A stretch of DNA of 64,000 nt from Magicicada septendecula (GCA_034769895.1 CM068369.1:145411574-145475573), one strand, 5' to 3'. Counted from the stretch's first letter, positions 24,437 through 38,768 are shown. Notes: generated by a model not told the origin, from the sequence alone. Translations and numbers: made by a program.

Positions 24437-25021
24437 TAGGTCTGGTGGAGTAACTTTCCAATACCACCACATAGAATCTACTATTCTGAGGAAATCATAT
24501 GATTTAGAGAATGAATCGCAACCTACCATTAAGCACTTTAAGTAAAAACTAAACATCCACAAGGAAAACTGTTTACATAAAAAACATAACCTTTTTGTTT
24601 ATATTATAAATATGTGACAATAAAATAATTATTATTACTGCTCAAAGAAAGCTTAATGCAGGTATGTGAAGTGTACAATATTTGCACATCTTGTCAGAGA
24701 AAGACTGAATTGTATCATGACGGGCAAGGGTATCAGCCAACAGCAGTTTCCTTGTTGTAAAAACACATTTAATTAAACTCTTGTTGTATACATCACCAAA
24801 ATAATACAACAGTAACACTAACAACAATATGTAAAAGTACAAATGTTTACCCTTGTACATGTACCGAATTGGATCTATTACTATTTATAAATTTACTAGA
24901 ATGGAATTTTTATATAAATTACTAGAATATTCATAGTTTTACATGTATGAAAACACCTGAGTCATTCAGGATCTCTAACATCAAACACATAATGATTACC
25001 AAAAAAGTGGAGTTTCTTATA
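24437..25021. other. No gene seen
   Basis: AT-rich spacer between the foldback element and the pogo-like transposon. Confidence 0.4.
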
Positions 25022-25023
25022 TA

Positions 25024-28000
25024 GGGTCAACCGGGGCTATTATGATACAAAAAACTAAACTTTTGACTTTAACTCTAAAACTAACCATAATTGAGCCACA
25101 CAAAAAATACCTAGATATGAAGTTTAAGGTCCCTTATCCATTTATGGATGGAAAATCAGTGTACCGTGCAGTAGAAAATAAGAAAAAAATAAAAACAGTG
25201 TATCACATTAGCCCCGCCCAATGGGGCTATTATGATACGTGCATGGGGCTAAACTGATACACTGTTATATCTCAGTACTATTTACAATGAAAAGTTGAGG
25301 GGGCTATTATGATACTCCCTAGGGTCTAGTGTATCACCAGTTTTTTTTTTTTAATTTTTTCAACTAACCGTTTAGGAGTTATAGGAGTTTGTTTACTGAC
25401 GCGTACTGAACGCCAACAAATTCACGAAAAATACCAAGGTGTTAAATTAGTTTACAATGCATGAAAAATCTTAAAAATGGATATAAATTTACTTTGTATA
25501 TATCAGGATGAAAAAAATTGTCCTGCTTGATGATGGCTATTAAACTTTATTTGCAATTAGCTATTATCTTGAGAACAGGTTTTTATCGACTAATTCCAAT
25601 ACAATAGGTAGCTGTTAATTAAACAAAACTTTTACTCAATATTAACACAATAGTCAATCAAATGATGAAACAATAAAAAACTTGAGTTTTAGGTTAGGCT
25701 ATGTACACTATTTAGGTACAATCTTCTTTTTCTTCTTATTTCATGTTGAAACGATTGAACGTTAAAGGGAAAATGAGTTCCCCTCTTCGTCCAGGCAGAG
25801 GTTCCGGTAACTTTTCTACTATGTCAGTTGCATCTACTACTGAAATGTCCTCTGGGTCTTTCCAATGGAAAGAGGTGTTAGATTTGTTCCTTTCGCCAAT
25901 TCTTGTGAATTTCACTTGGGGATCACTATCGATAACATCGGTAATTTGTCCCACAAAGTGAATCACTGACTTCTTTAATGAAAACTGGACTATCACCCAA
26001 TCATTCACTTTAGGCTTGTACAATTCAGGACTGTTTTTTGGGCTGCTGATCAATGCTTCAAATTCAAGATCTTCTTTCTCTTCAAGTTCAGCCTCTCTCC
26101 GTAGTTCTTCTTGATCACAGTCACTTTCATCTTGGCAGAGGAGATCATCGTCTATAGGCCTATCTGATTCACTGTCTGACGAAGAATTTTTCTTATTTAT
26201 GGGTTTCTTTCGCTTAGGCACAGGGCATTTACTTTCTTGTTTTCTTTTATTATTTTCAATCGAGGAATCAAAACTAGTTTTGGTCTTCAACTTAGGCTTA
26301 TTTGCTTTGTTTTTCAGTTTTTTTCTCGCCTTGGCTTCTTTTTGTTTCTCTTCTTGATCTCGTCTTTGTTTCTCCGCTTCTAACCATTCATCACTAGTAA
26401 CCACTGCTGCTTTAGTATCTAAACGCTTCCTGACTTGTTTTGGACGTGTTGTTTTGTTTATTCTCTGCAAAAGCAGTGACTTAAAGGATAAAGCAAGGGA
26501 AACGCAACAGCAGGGGGCTGCTGAAGTGGAGGGTATGCTTACATTTACACCCACCTGCAATTGTAAGGATGAGTCAACATTTTCTTGTGTTATTTTTTTT
26601 TCACCAGAAGTGCCAGACTTAGAATCATGTAAAGAATCTAATGCTAGTTCTTGAGAACCTGTTGTGAGAAGGGTGTTGTTGAACTCATCTTGTTGCTTTT
26701 GTTGTTCAGCTTTGTATCTAGACAATTTTTCAGGGTCGAAGCGACTTACTGGATACTTATTACGATCATATGGATACAAACCCACAGATTCAAAACCAGC
26801 TTTGATGTTTTCAGATGGCATATCTTCATACCATGTAGCGCAAAGCTTATCCACAAACTCATCTTTACCCATCTTTCTTTGATTTTGCCGATACCATTTG
26901 AGAATTGACACATCCCAGTTGTACTTTAATGTCTTGAAACAGGATTTGTCAAGAGGTTGCAGGATGTCTGTTGTATGTGCAGGAAGCTTGATAATGTCAA
27001 CTTGGTTTTGCCTGGCAAAATTTGCTGTTCAATGTCAAAATGTGTAAGATGACCATCAAAAAGCAAGAGAAGTGGTCGCTCCTTTACTTCTCGGCAGAAC
27101 ATAATGAAATAGTCGTTAAAAATGGATGTCGTCATCCATCCCTTTTCACTGCAGGCGTAAAAAGTGCCCGGTAAATCATGTGTTCCTTTCCAATTAGACC
27201 ACAAATTACTGCCTTGAAATACTATTAATGGAGGAAGAACTTTTCCTGCTGCATTACAACAACCCAATATGGTTGTATTCTCTCGTCCGCTACCCTCTTG
27301 AATTCTGTGGGCTTTTTGCCCAACTCCAGAAACTAACTTTACTCAGGAAGGGTCAGAACAAAGAGAAGTTTCATCAAGGTTCCAAATGTGAGTAGGTTTA
27401 TCTTCAATTTTAAGTTCCTTGATTTTCTTCTCATACAGGTCATAAAACTCATATATAATAAACGGGTCACTGGTGTTTAACTTCCTACATTTTTCTAAAG
27501 CCTCCATTTTTTTTAAACTCAACCTGTGCCTTGTACAGAAACCTTTGTACCAATCATGACCAGGACGGTTATGTTTGAAAGGCACTATTAATGAATTTTG
27601 TTCGACATATTCTTTCACAACATCCAGGACTTCTTCTTTGCTTAAAGCAAATCCGTTTTTAGCCATACATCTAAGATGTTCAGCTAATGTAGCCTCTGCT
27701 TCCTCAGATAAAGCAGGCTTATGTCCAGCTTTTGGTTTTTTTATAGAAGCATCATCAGGGCTATGTTGTTTGCTCATATAACGAGACAAAAACATTTTCT
27801 CTATTTTAAGTTCTATGGCCACTTTATGCAAACTCTTACCTTCAACAATCATTTTCTTAGCTTGATCTAATAATTCTTGAGAGTACTTTTTCCTTTTACC
27901 TTTAGTTTTGTAATGTCGCACCATTTTTAAAGTTTTTAGTTTTTTCACAAAGCTAACAATAATTAAAAGTATTTAACACAACACAACCTTTATAGACACT

Positions 28001-28658
28001 GACACACAAGAATTAATTTAAGGTTAGTGCTCATTTCTTTGTTTATCAGATGATAACAAAACCTGCAACAAAACAAAATAAAAACAGTGTTGCCATTTCT
28101 TTTTTTATCAGATAATCACAAAACCTGCAACAAACAAAAAAAATAATAAAAACAGTGTTGTCATAATACTACAGTGGTACTTAAACTTTCTTTTAGTATT
28201 CTGTTTCTATTTTCTTCTGTATCACAATAGCCCCACATGCTGTATCACAATAGCCCCTTCGACTGTGTCATAATAGCCCCACCACTTTGAAGGTTAATAA
28301 CTTCAATTAGAATTGACATATTTTAAGTTTGAAAACAGAAAAATTTACCTTTAATCTTCCTCTTATACAATGATGTTCTTGGAGCACACTAAAATCAAAT
28401 TGTTAATGCAAGGTGATAAAAGTTTCAACTTGCCGCAGAAAAGTTTTTGCGCCAAAAAAAAGGTAACTTTACATTTGAACTTTTTTTATCAAGTTAATAT
28501 TTTATTTGAACCTTTTTTGTTTTGTCAATACTAATATATAGTATATGCAAACAGAACATTTTTTTTTAAATTCTATTTACATTAATTTGATTACTTTTTT
28601 TACATGTATCAAAATAGCCCCAAGTTTTTGGGTGTATCATAATAGCCCCGGTTGACCC
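25024..28658 (-). mobile_element. pogo-like Tc1/mariner-superfamily transposon, 3.6 kb
   Basis: Near-perfect terminal inverted repeats GGGTCAACCGGGGCTATT plus ATGATAC at both ends, flanked by the TA duplication of this superfamily (25022-25023 and 28659-28660). The TIR core GGGGCTATTATGATAC recurs inside both ends: about four more copies near 25205-25315, and about four near 28217-28283 and 28605-28625, in outward or inward orientation. Such subterminal repeats are likely transposase-binding sites. The interior holds one long transposase gene on the minus strand. Confidence 0.9.
25736..27948 (-). pseudogene. pogo-like transposase, one stop and one frameshift
   Basis: N-terminal Psq/CENP-B-type helix-turn-helix (GKRKKYSQELLDQAKKMIVE) and a second DNA-binding part (ALSKEEVLDVVKEYV, HDWYKGFCTRHRLSLKK), then a DDE/D core: IWNLDETSL (first Asp), LLLLFDGHLTH (second Asp) and, after the frameshift, a third Asp in the LQPLDK motif. 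The long C-terminal region (25736-26911) is Lys/Ser/Glu-rich and ends in a small domain (VNDWVIVQFSLKKSVIHFVG, FHWKDPEDISVV, LPEPLPGRRGEL). Lesions: an in-frame TGA after SDPS (27343-27345) and a 1-nt shift near 27010. With so few lesions the copy is fairly young. Promoter and poly(A) sites were not assigned. Confidence 0.88.
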
Positions 28659-28660
28659 TA

Positions 28661-31057
28661 CCTTCAATGACACTTTGTCTTACTGTGAACAGTGTCCCAC
28701 TATAATTTAATGAATTTTAACATCACTGCATAACAGTTAAAATACCTTTATTCTTTAAAGACTGGCATAAGTCTATCAAAAACTGGAAGATATCAGGATA
28801 ATTTGGAAAAGCATAAAGTGCACTAAATTTCCAGAAAAGTCAGAACAGTCCACAATGACTTTGGAACTAGTTTTGTGGTATCACCTTCAGAATGGTTTTG
28901 TATTATTTATGTTGTTATGACTGCATCTAATTTCGTGTTTCCTCCATCTTGACATAAAGGAAATAGACCAATTGTTCAAATACAGTAATTTTTCCTACTA
29001 AAAACTGTCACATTGTCCATGCGCACATATAAGTTGTCCCAATGCAAAACGTTTGATTCTTTTGTAATATAACTGATTCATGTATCCTTATCAGCACTCC
29101 ATACAATAGACCTTATTTACCATGTCACTAGCTGATATACATTTGGTGAACTAAAGTATGCACAATGGCAAACTCTAGTTGGGAAAAAATTATACTGATA
29201 AATAATAACACAGTTGTAAGATGTCAATATGATATTCTCCATTGAGCAACATGGCAATTCTATGGAATTGGAGTGTTGCCACAACAGACACTGTCACAAG
29301 TTACTGTCATAAGTCTTATAACATTACCACTCCGTTTTAACAGTATTATTACTCATATAAAGATGTATAGTATTATACAGAAAGATATCTTTAACATTAT
29401 GTAAAGGTTTTATATAAAGGTGTACCTTAACTCTTACTAAGAATTTCATACAGTACAACTAGTTAAGCACACATTCTTCTTTCACCACTTCACCAGTTAT
29501 CCATTTTCAACCATCAACAACAACATAAAAAATTTGTAATTATCTATTATAAATTAATGGACTATGTCCATATAAATACTATATGTTTCATTATTACTGT
29601 TCAAATACTTAAAAAATAAAAACACTTAATGTACAATCTGCCTTACTATCTTATGAATAGCTAATTCAAGTTGTATATTGTGTATTATCCTTTCCAATAA
29701 TATTCATATCTTCAAAGAGAATTAAGTGGGTTTATAAAAATACAAAATATTTGACTGGTTAGACCATAGAACCATATAATTAATATGACATAAAAAACAT
29801 CCCCCCCCCAACACATGCAAACACGTGTGTGACCGCGTATTTTGAAAATTGTAAGCTGTAGAACGAATATGCACTGTTGTGACAGTAGACAGTATATTAA
29901 CCCAAGTAAAAAAAAAACTTGCAGCCTACATAATATGTTGATATGTTGTGGATATGTTTATTAGTTCAAGGGCATAAAAAACAAGAAAAAATATATCAGA
30001 GAATTAAGGCGCAAAAATTGTCACTCAGCCTTGAATGAAATACCAGAAATCCCGACTGATTTAAGAACACTTTTACATGAACTATGGTGATGTCAATGGC
30101 ATGGCGTAGTGTTATTTCTGGCGATACAAAAATACACTTCTCCCATTTACGTTGAAACAGCAGTGGAAAAAGTACACAAAGGAACAATGTTGTAAACGGA
30201 ATAACCATACTTTTTGGCAACACCAAGCAGACCTGAGACTATCACATATGAACAACTTTTCCTGTTGTAATGTTCACTTACTGTATAGTACTTACTTCAG
30301 AGTGAAATAAATACAAGTAACATTGGAACTGACGTTTACTATTAATTTGTCATTATCCCATTTTTCTTAAAGTACTTCACTAACCTATTTAGTTACCATC
30401 CAAAAACCACCTTCTAGTATAAAATAATTGTTCATAATAAATAATTAATTATATTTTGTATAAAATAATAAATTAATTTTAAAATTGTTAAAATGCATGT
30501 TTGTTTTACTGCACACTGTCATCAAATGAACAACAGTTTTCTACATAATCAACGTGAATGTTCATTGTGATAAGATGATAAGATAACTGAAATTAAACAT
30601 ATATCTTTTATTAAATGCACATGTATCTGTTAAGTTGATAAAATTTACAGACTTATGAATACACAACACTTATAGTTAACTGTTTAAAGTATTAAAATTA
30701 CAGCCACAATGTTTAAAACAGTTATCTATTTACGCTTGAGAATTACAATAATACAATAATAATAAGTTCCCCCCATATACACATAACACACAAATGTGTG
30801 TGAATGTATGTATACATGTATGCACTGTGTATGCTTACTTGGCCATGAAATGGCAAAAATACCGCAGTATACAGAAAATATACTTTCTTTTAATTGTACT
30901 CTCTAATGTCACTCACTTAGCTTGGACATGACAGTTGCTTCAAATAATTTCATATAATCTTAAATCTATGTCATCAAAATAATTAATAACTTTTATAAAA
31001 CATGTTAAGTGTTACAACACTAACAGGCAATGTATACCTGTCCAGTAACTGACATGC
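28661..31057. other. No gene seen
   Basis: 2.4 kb of AT-rich sequence between the pogo-like element and the LTR retrotransposon. No coding frame, TIR or RNA gene recognised. Confidence 0.4.
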
Positions 31058-31061
31058 TTAT

Positions 31062-33427
31062 TGTATCGAGACGAGTACGTACGGTTCAAGTCCCCACTGT
31101 TGAGTTCGTTAATTTGTAATGGGACGAGTACGAGCGTCTCGTTATTTTCACGCAATGTAAGCCTATTCGTTGCTATGAACGGGTATGTTCCCCTGTCTTA
31201 CTCTCTTAGGTCGTTTAGTTTACTTAATTATTTAAATATCTGAGATATTTGGAGTTGTGGGATATATTGATGTAATTAATTAATATTAACTTAGCTCTCT
31301 AAAAAATATCAGTGTTAGTGTACTTGAAACTTAAATAATTAATGCGTTATTCTGTAATTTCGTTCAACCCTATTATACCTTGAAGAGAATTATGTATAAT
31401 TTTGTATTTTTACGCTCTCTCTTTGGTGTCGGAGAATTCCGCTATAAGCGCTGTAGTATCGGAGCAATGAAACTTATAGGTTATTTCACTGTTTATGTTA
31501 ACCAATTATTCTATACTTAGTCAGTTACTTTTTATTCCCAACTCATTAAATCATACTCCAAATGACAAGATTTTGCAACTATATAAAGGTTCTTTATTTG
31601 TTTACTTCTTTAACATTGAATAAGATATGTTCTAACTGACATACGCTTGGGCTATAGATTGCGTGAATCGATTATTGATTATTCCGATCCTTTATTTAAA
31701 TTCAGTTATATAGTGTGTTTTAATTTGTAATTAATTTAATTCAGGGTGTGAAGGTTCTTGTAACTGTGGGGAAGATTAAAAATACATAGATAAGAATGCA
31801 AGATTTACAAATTTGAAGTGTTGTGTTGTTAATATGATTAATATAATAATAATTTACCAGACTAGAACGAAGCAAATCGTGTAGGCGGTTGATTGATAAA
31901 TTTACTGTTCTGGACGATTATGCCGTACAATATTCTTTCTTCGGTTTAATAAAATGGAATTCTTGTCCTGTCCACCTCGGAAATACAGCTCTCTGGATTG
32001 ATTTACAGCTCGATTGATGCTTCTTCTGCAATTCCTGGATCCAAATACGTTCTTCTCTAGGTTGAAGCAATAAGTGATGTTCCGTGTATTTGAAAGGTTA
32101 TGAGTTCTAGTGTAGTGTATTTTATTAGTTGTGATACATTTTACTCGTTCTATTTGGTTTATTATATCGTCAATTCCTTTCGGATATGGGACAATTCAAG
32201 TCCTTCCTTGAAGAATCCAGTTATTTATTTTCTATTGTGATTTCATACTATTGTCCGGTTTGGTTAAATTATACTGGCAAGATTCAAGAATATTATCTTA
32301 GTATTTTGTTTGTTATAATTGTGTCAAATATTTTAGAATATTCCAATTATATGAGACAGTTACTAGATTTTTAATCTCATCACATTCAGATCATAAAAAG
32401 CAATAACTGACAAATCAACAACTTCTTCTTTTCCTGTAGTCCCTAGCAACACATGATTTTTCTTCCTTCCACATGTTTTGAATATAGTGTTTATTTCATA
32501 TATTTTTTGTCTATTCCTTATCAATTTGCTATCCTATCGGAATGTAACTTTACCGATAGTTGGTTTATAATTTTCTACACATATTCTGCTGGTTTTTTGA
32601 TATAAGCCTGTTTCTTTTATATTTACTACCTTTTCGATATTAAACGTTATCAATCGATATCATGGCATTATCATAATTTGTATAAATTGAAATGGTTTAT
32701 TATATATCATTATTAATTTAATGTTTTTTTTCTAGCTCTTCAAACCGTATTCATTAATTATTATTAATTTATGTACCTAACCTTTATGTTATGAGTGGTT
32801 ATATAGTGGTTTTGGCTGTTAGGCCTTTTATTGTAAACGGATCTACCTGTGTTTATAACTGGTAAACATCTATAGCCCCTTTTACATAAATTCATACATA
32901 TAATCAAATCTTAACTATTAACATTTACATAAACAATTATTTTTTCCATATCTAATGACAATTTTATCTTGACCTATGGGTCACATATAAGAAAATTCAA
33001 ATCTATTAACGTTAACTAGCTGCTTCACACTTCATTCTACAACAGTAATTGAATAATACATCTTGTTTCATTACCTTTCATTAACTCAACACATATTTGG
33101 TATAACATAACATAAACTTTATCATAACATTTGTTGTCACAAAATAATATCTTTTAACTCAAAATCCTTACTTGCTATTACTATAAAGTAAATTATTGTT
33201 TCATTTTTTGTTTGCTTTTCACTGAACATATATCATTAACTATTATCTAACTTACAGGTTCGTTTATTCTTGTTAATACTACCTTGCATCCTTATTTACC
33301 TTTATCTATAATTATAAATGTAATTATTAGATTTTTGTTCTATCAAGGGGTTAGATATTGACTTGTTTATTATTCTGTTAACCTTGTTTTTATGTAACAT
33401 GGATGCTAGCATTTCTGTTGCGTTACA
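31062..33427 (-). repeat. 3' LTR of the Gypsy element
   Basis: 2366 bp, same length as the other LTR. It contains an internal PBS-like relic at about 31089-31116 (see findings). Confidence 0.95.
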
Positions 33428-33446
33428 TATGCTCCCCCTCCTAAAA
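33428..33446 (-). other. Polypurine tract of the Gypsy element
   Basis: Directly inside the 3' LTR the coding strand reads ttttttaggagggggagcata, a purine-rich run ending at the LTR boundary, as needed for plus-strand priming. Confidence 0.75.
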
Positions 33447-34498
33447 AAGTTTAGTTTACCTGAATGAAGTTTAGGTCAAATAAACTTGTCTTTTTCACAT
33501 GCCTTTTCTTCATCTCAATGTTAATGGTTGACAATGGGATTCTCAATGTAACTTCATTAGACTAGTATTAATATTAATACTTCTTTATTTAATAACATTT
33601 CATCATTTTAATTAACATTCTTGATCATTTTTAATTTCTGTAAACAGTATTTGTTGATAGTTGGCTACAATATTCAATGATACATTAGTTTCACATCTCT
33701 TCTACTTATAATTACTATAATCACTGTATTTCTCAATTATTCTTCTGTCAACTAATTTCTTTCTGTTTTCTTCGTCCTACTCTTTTGGAAACTGAGGTCA
33801 TTCTTGCAACTATTCTAATATTCCTTAAATATTTAATTTCCCTAACAATCCCTAATATATGCGTTGGTACAGTTCAGAGAGGCACTGTTTGGCTTCATAC
33901 TCTGCTGCCCACACCACATCTTAATATAGTACTGCTGGAATTCATCTACAGTCAGCTATAAAATATAATAATCTCCTAATAATCTCTTTAATTATTTAAT
34001 AATAAATATTTGGGAAAAAATTTTTTTCTTTGTTGCTTTTATATTTCTTCATTACTATCCTTCATACTTTGTGATTCCATTTTAGTTCCTTAAACATTCT
34101 TTGATATTAAATTTGACAGTTATCATTTGTAATCATTTTTGTTTTCATTTTTGTTGTGATTATAATGCTAAGTATCTTCTTCATTTGTTTTTTCTGATCT
34201 CAATATTTTCTAAATAGTTATTGTGTGATGATCATTATAACTGTGTTTCTGACTAAATACATTCCTTAGCACAACTATTCTTCTTCTTATTGTATTTCAT
34301 TATTTTGGCTGTTTATATTTCAATGACTTATGTTCATAAATATTTTTTCCTTCTTGTTTTCTTTGATATTACATTGGTTACAATCAATCATTTACTGAAG
34401 TTGTTTCTTTCACTTGGCAATGCGGTATGTATTTTTAGGTCATATGATTTTTCTTTTATTTTTTGTATAGGTAGATTTGAGGTAAAAACTTTTATCTT

Positions 34499-35110
34499 GG
34501 GGTTTCATTATTTATCATTCACATTATTTCTTTATAAACATTTAAAAATAATTCTCGCTTTCTTCTGTAATCTTGGGGTTTGTTATTCATTATTCACACT
34601 ATTTCTTTATAAACATTTAATAATAATTATCGCTTTCTTCTGTAATCTTGGGGTTTGTTATTCATTATTCACACTATTTCTTTATAAACATTTAATAATA
34701 ATTCTCGCTTTCTTCTGTACTCTTGGGGTTTGTTATTCATTATTCACACTATTTCTTTATAAACATTTAATAATAATTCTCGCTTTCTTCTGTAATCTTG
34801 GGGTTTGTTATTCATTATTCACACTATTTCTTTATAAACATTTAATAATAATTCTCGCTTTCTTCTGTAATCTTGGGGTTTCATTATTCACACTATTTCT
34901 TTATAAACATTTAATAATAATTCTCGCTTTCTTCTGTAATCTTGGGGTTTCATTATTCATTATTCACACTATTTCTTTATAAACATTTAATAATAATTCT
35001 CGCTTTCTTCTGTAATCTTGGGGTTTCATTATTCATTATTCACACTATTTCTTTATAAACATTTAATAATAATTCTCACTTTCTTCTGTAATCTTGGGGT
35101 TTGTTATTCA
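34499..35110. repeat. 75-bp minisatellite in the 3' non-coding part of the Gypsy element
   Basis: Eight to nine copies of a 75-bp unit (ggggtttgttattcattatt, cacactatttctttataaac, atttaataataattctcgct, ttcttctgtaatctt). Units start at 34500, 34575, 34650, 34725, 34800 and 34875; the later ones are 69-77 bp. Because 75 is a multiple of three, the antisense strand of the element stays open as a 25-residue hydrophobic repeat (34290-34982). That frame is probably fortuitous. Confidence 0.9.
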
Positions 35111-35375
35111 TTCTTCTTAATACCTTCTTCATAACTATATTTTAATTCAGACTTACTTCATTTTGAATGACACATTTTTTTTTTCTATTTTTCTATTTAT
35201 TTTATTGTTCAAAAAATTCTCTTTTATTTACAAGTGTTTTTTCTTCAAAATCGATAATAAGTGGTTCTTATTGTATCTGAGAATTTAGTGGTAGTATTCA
35301 ACTCAAATTCTTTTTAAATTCCAAGTATTTTCTCTTCAAGGCTGGTAATAAGTTGTTCTTATTATATTTTAGAAT

Positions 35376-38300
35376 TTATTCATTATATTTCTTTATGGAC
35401 TCTTGGTTGTACATTTCCTTAATCCTTTTCGTGATAGGGTTCATTATTTCATATGTATTGTTATTATTATTTTTTGTTATCACATATGGCCCGGTATATA
35501 ATAATAATAATTTTTTAGTTATTCCCTCTAGAGTGCTTGGTAGCTCCCTGTTTCTTATTAATATTTTCTCACCCACTTGGTACTTAATTGGTTTTGGATT
35601 ATTCTTTTCATATTTTCTTTTCTTCATTTCCGCCTTTTCCATTACTCGGTTATAAAATTTAACTGTTTCAAATTGATATTCTGGGTTATTTGGAAAGTTT
35701 ATAATATCCTGGATTTCTCTAGGTGGAAGCCCTTCAAACATAACAGTATAAGGGGTATTTTCAATGGACTGATGGTAAGATATATTTAAGAACTCTTCGG
35801 TTAGTGACAAGTATTCGTACCACCTTCTCTGTTGGTCATGACAGTAAGTTCGGAGTATTCTGCCAACTTCCCTCAATACACGTTCTGCCGGATTACTGCT
35901 GGGGTGGTATACTGAAGTCTTATATGTTCTAATGTTGTGTTTTAAAAGATTATTTCTCCATTTACAGCCCTTGAATTGCGTGCCATGATCGGTGATAATA
36001 GATGACGGTTTACCAATCTCTGTTATGTAACGTCCAATGACTATTTCCAGAATTTTCTTGGTCGTGGCTCTGCTAATAGCGTAGAGTTTAGTGTATTTGG
36101 AAAAGTGATCAAAAATAATTATTATGAATTTATATCTGTGGTTTCCTCCACTGCGTGGGAATGGTCTGCATATATCCAGAAATACTTTCTCCAGCTTATA
36201 TTTGGATGTAATAGGGATCATGACTCCCTCCCTCTTCTCATTATTATGTTTAACCATCTGACAGATGTGACATGCCTGTATGGATTTTTGTACTTTTCTG
36301 GTTATATTTTTTATGTACACTTGTTCTTCCAGGGCTTTGACGATTTTCATGGCTCCCATGTGTCCATATCGTTCATGGTAATACAATATCAATTTGTTTT
36401 CCACAGCGGTGGGAATTACTAGTTTCCAGTTTATTTGTTTAGGGGTGACCTTAATAAATAATCGATCATCATGTATACAGTAATATTTAGTAATAACTTC
36501 ATCAGCATTTTGTATCTTCTGCCGTATGTTTATTAATTTAGGATCCGATTTTTGGTGTTGATTAATTTCATTTATAATAATCTCCAAATCCTTCCAACTC
36601 TTAATGACATGGTACACTTTTGCAATCTCTTCCTTTCCTCCTTCGAACGATTGGTCTTGTATGTTTATTCTGGACAAGATATCGGCTGCTATGTTCTTTC
36701 TTCCAGGTATATATTCCCAATCGATGCAATACTCTTGCAATGCAAGTACCCATCTAGTTAGTCGGCCATGACTAAGTTTACATCTTTTTAGAAATTAAAT
36801 TGATTTATGGTCACTTCTTACGGTCACTGGGTATCCGAGTATGTAAGTTCTAAATTTATTGCATGCGTACACTACGCTTAGCAGCTCCTTCTCGGTAACG
36901 TTATAATTGCGTTCGCAGTTGTTAAGCACCCTGCTGGCGAAGCTGATTACCATATGATGTCCTTCTTTATCTTCTTGATATAGGGTAGCTCCTAAGCTAA
37001 CATTGCTCGCATCACAATTTAAATAAAAGCGTTTGTTAAAATCAGGGTGGTACAACATAACTGTTTCTAAAAATTTCTTCTTAATTAATTGCAGAATTTT
37101 ATCTTGTTCTGGTCCCCATGCCCACTTGTCTTTGGATGATAATTGTTTCTGAAACTTGGCAGTTACCTCTGAATAGTTATCTTGGAATTTTCGGTAATAG
37201 TTACAAATTCCAAGAAAGGATTGTAGCTGCTTTCTATTTTTTGGAGTAGGGAACAGTTGAATTGCTTCTACTTTTTCTGTTGAAGGTGTGATACCCTCCT
37301 CAGACAAATTAAAACCTAAGAACTTTACTTGATTGGCGATAAATTTAGATTTATTCAGCTTGAGTGTTATGTTGTTTTCGGATAATTTTCTCAGTACCTG
37401 TTCCACCCGCTCGCAATGTTCATCCCAATGTGAAGAAGTTATAAGTAGGTCATCTACATAGACCGTAGTGAACTGCAGTGTTTCTTGTCCCAATACTTGG
37501 TCCATACATTTTACAAATATTGCAACCGAATTAATTAGTCCGAAAGGTAGCCTTTTAAATTGATAGTTCCTTCCGTCAAAAAGGAACGCCATGTATTTTC
37601 TACTATCTGGATGTAGTTCGACCTGCCAGTAACCGCATACCGTATCCCAAGTACTGATGTATTTAATGCCGTGGAATTTCTTTAAAATTTCTTCTATTTC
37701 GCCTGGTGAAGTCCTATCATTGATGATCATTTTATTTATTTCCCTAGCGTCCAGGCAAATTTTCACCTTTCCGTTCTTTTTCGGGACTGCCACTATGGGA
37801 CTGGTATATGGTGATTGACTATATTCTATTATGTCATCTTGAATCATACGATTAATCTCGTCCCAGACCTCGTTTTTTATGGAATAAGCAATTGGGTATG
37901 ATTTTCTGCCAAAGTTCACTGGTTCTTTAAAATTTATCACACACTGATATCCTTTTACTTTACCTGGAGCATTGGAGAATACATTTTGTATTTATTATAT
38001 ATTTGAATTAAATTTTCGGCCTGTACCTTACTTACTTGTCTACAAGTTTTTTCCCTTTGGAATTCTCGGACCTCTTCTAACTTACTCTGCCACAGTTCGG
38101 GATCATCGTCCTCATATTGAATGACTTCTGGTATTTTATTTTTCTTACAAAAGTAGCTTTTTATGGCTAGACATCTGGTGTTAACTGGAACGGTTCTATT
38201 AGTGTCAATTAATTCTGCTGTCCATAATCCTTCTTCGGATGTTAAAGATATTATACCTTTATGCAAGTCAATTACTGCGGAATGTTGGCGCAATACATCG

Positions 38301-38631
38301 CATCCAATCATACATTGAACGGTAATCCCGTTGCGACCAAGAATCCTATTGGTAAGGTCATATTATTATTGGTAAGATCGAGCGATACTTGTTTTTTAAA
38401 TGTTTTATTTTGTCTCCCAGTGGCTCCGATAATTATCACATTATTGACAGGTAATGTCGGTATGGGCAACTGGCCTTCTCGCTGTATTTTTTCAAGTTCA
38501 GTACTGTCTATCAACGATATGTTAGATCCAGTATCTATCATTATAGTAGATTGTACCCCATTTAATTTTGCCGTTACATATATGATTTCGTTATTACTAT
38601 TACTGTTTACATGTTTCTTATCCTCTTCCAA
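35376..38631 (-). pseudogene. pol of the Gypsy element: protease, RT, RNase H, integrase (frame broken)
   Basis: Protease at 38308-38631 with the aspartic signature IDTGSNISLID; its C-terminal part (CDVLRQHSAVIDL) is in another frame after a shift near 38335. A linker reads to about 37990, where a second shift occurs. RT at about 37400-37940 has the palm motifs (WDTVCGYWQ, RLPFGLINS, VYVDDLLI); RNase H follows (YLNCDASNVSLGATLY, YNVTEKELLSVVYAC, RSDHKS) and is cut by TAA at 36795-36797. Integrase (35376-36740, same frame) has the HHCC zinc motif (HERYGHMG, CHICQMVK), the catalytic D (LDICRPFP), D (ITDHGTQF) and E (NPAERVLRE), and a GPY/F-like end (LYTGPYVI). Three lesions make this copy non-autonomous unless suppressed. 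Confidence 0.9.
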
Positions 38632-38768
38632 TAAATCTTCTCTGATATTCTTTAAATAGTGGTTATTAATTATAGTTATGGTACGATTACTTTTAATTTT
38701 GTTTATAAGTCATTGTTCCCCAAGATTACGGTTCAGTGAAGGGTATTCATTATTTTTCACTGCCTCTA

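Noticed and set aside
34290-34982. 230-codon plus-strand frame with hydrophobic 25-residue repeats
   Set aside because: It is the antisense of a 75-bp minisatellite in the retrotransposon 3' region; openness follows from the unit length being a multiple of three.
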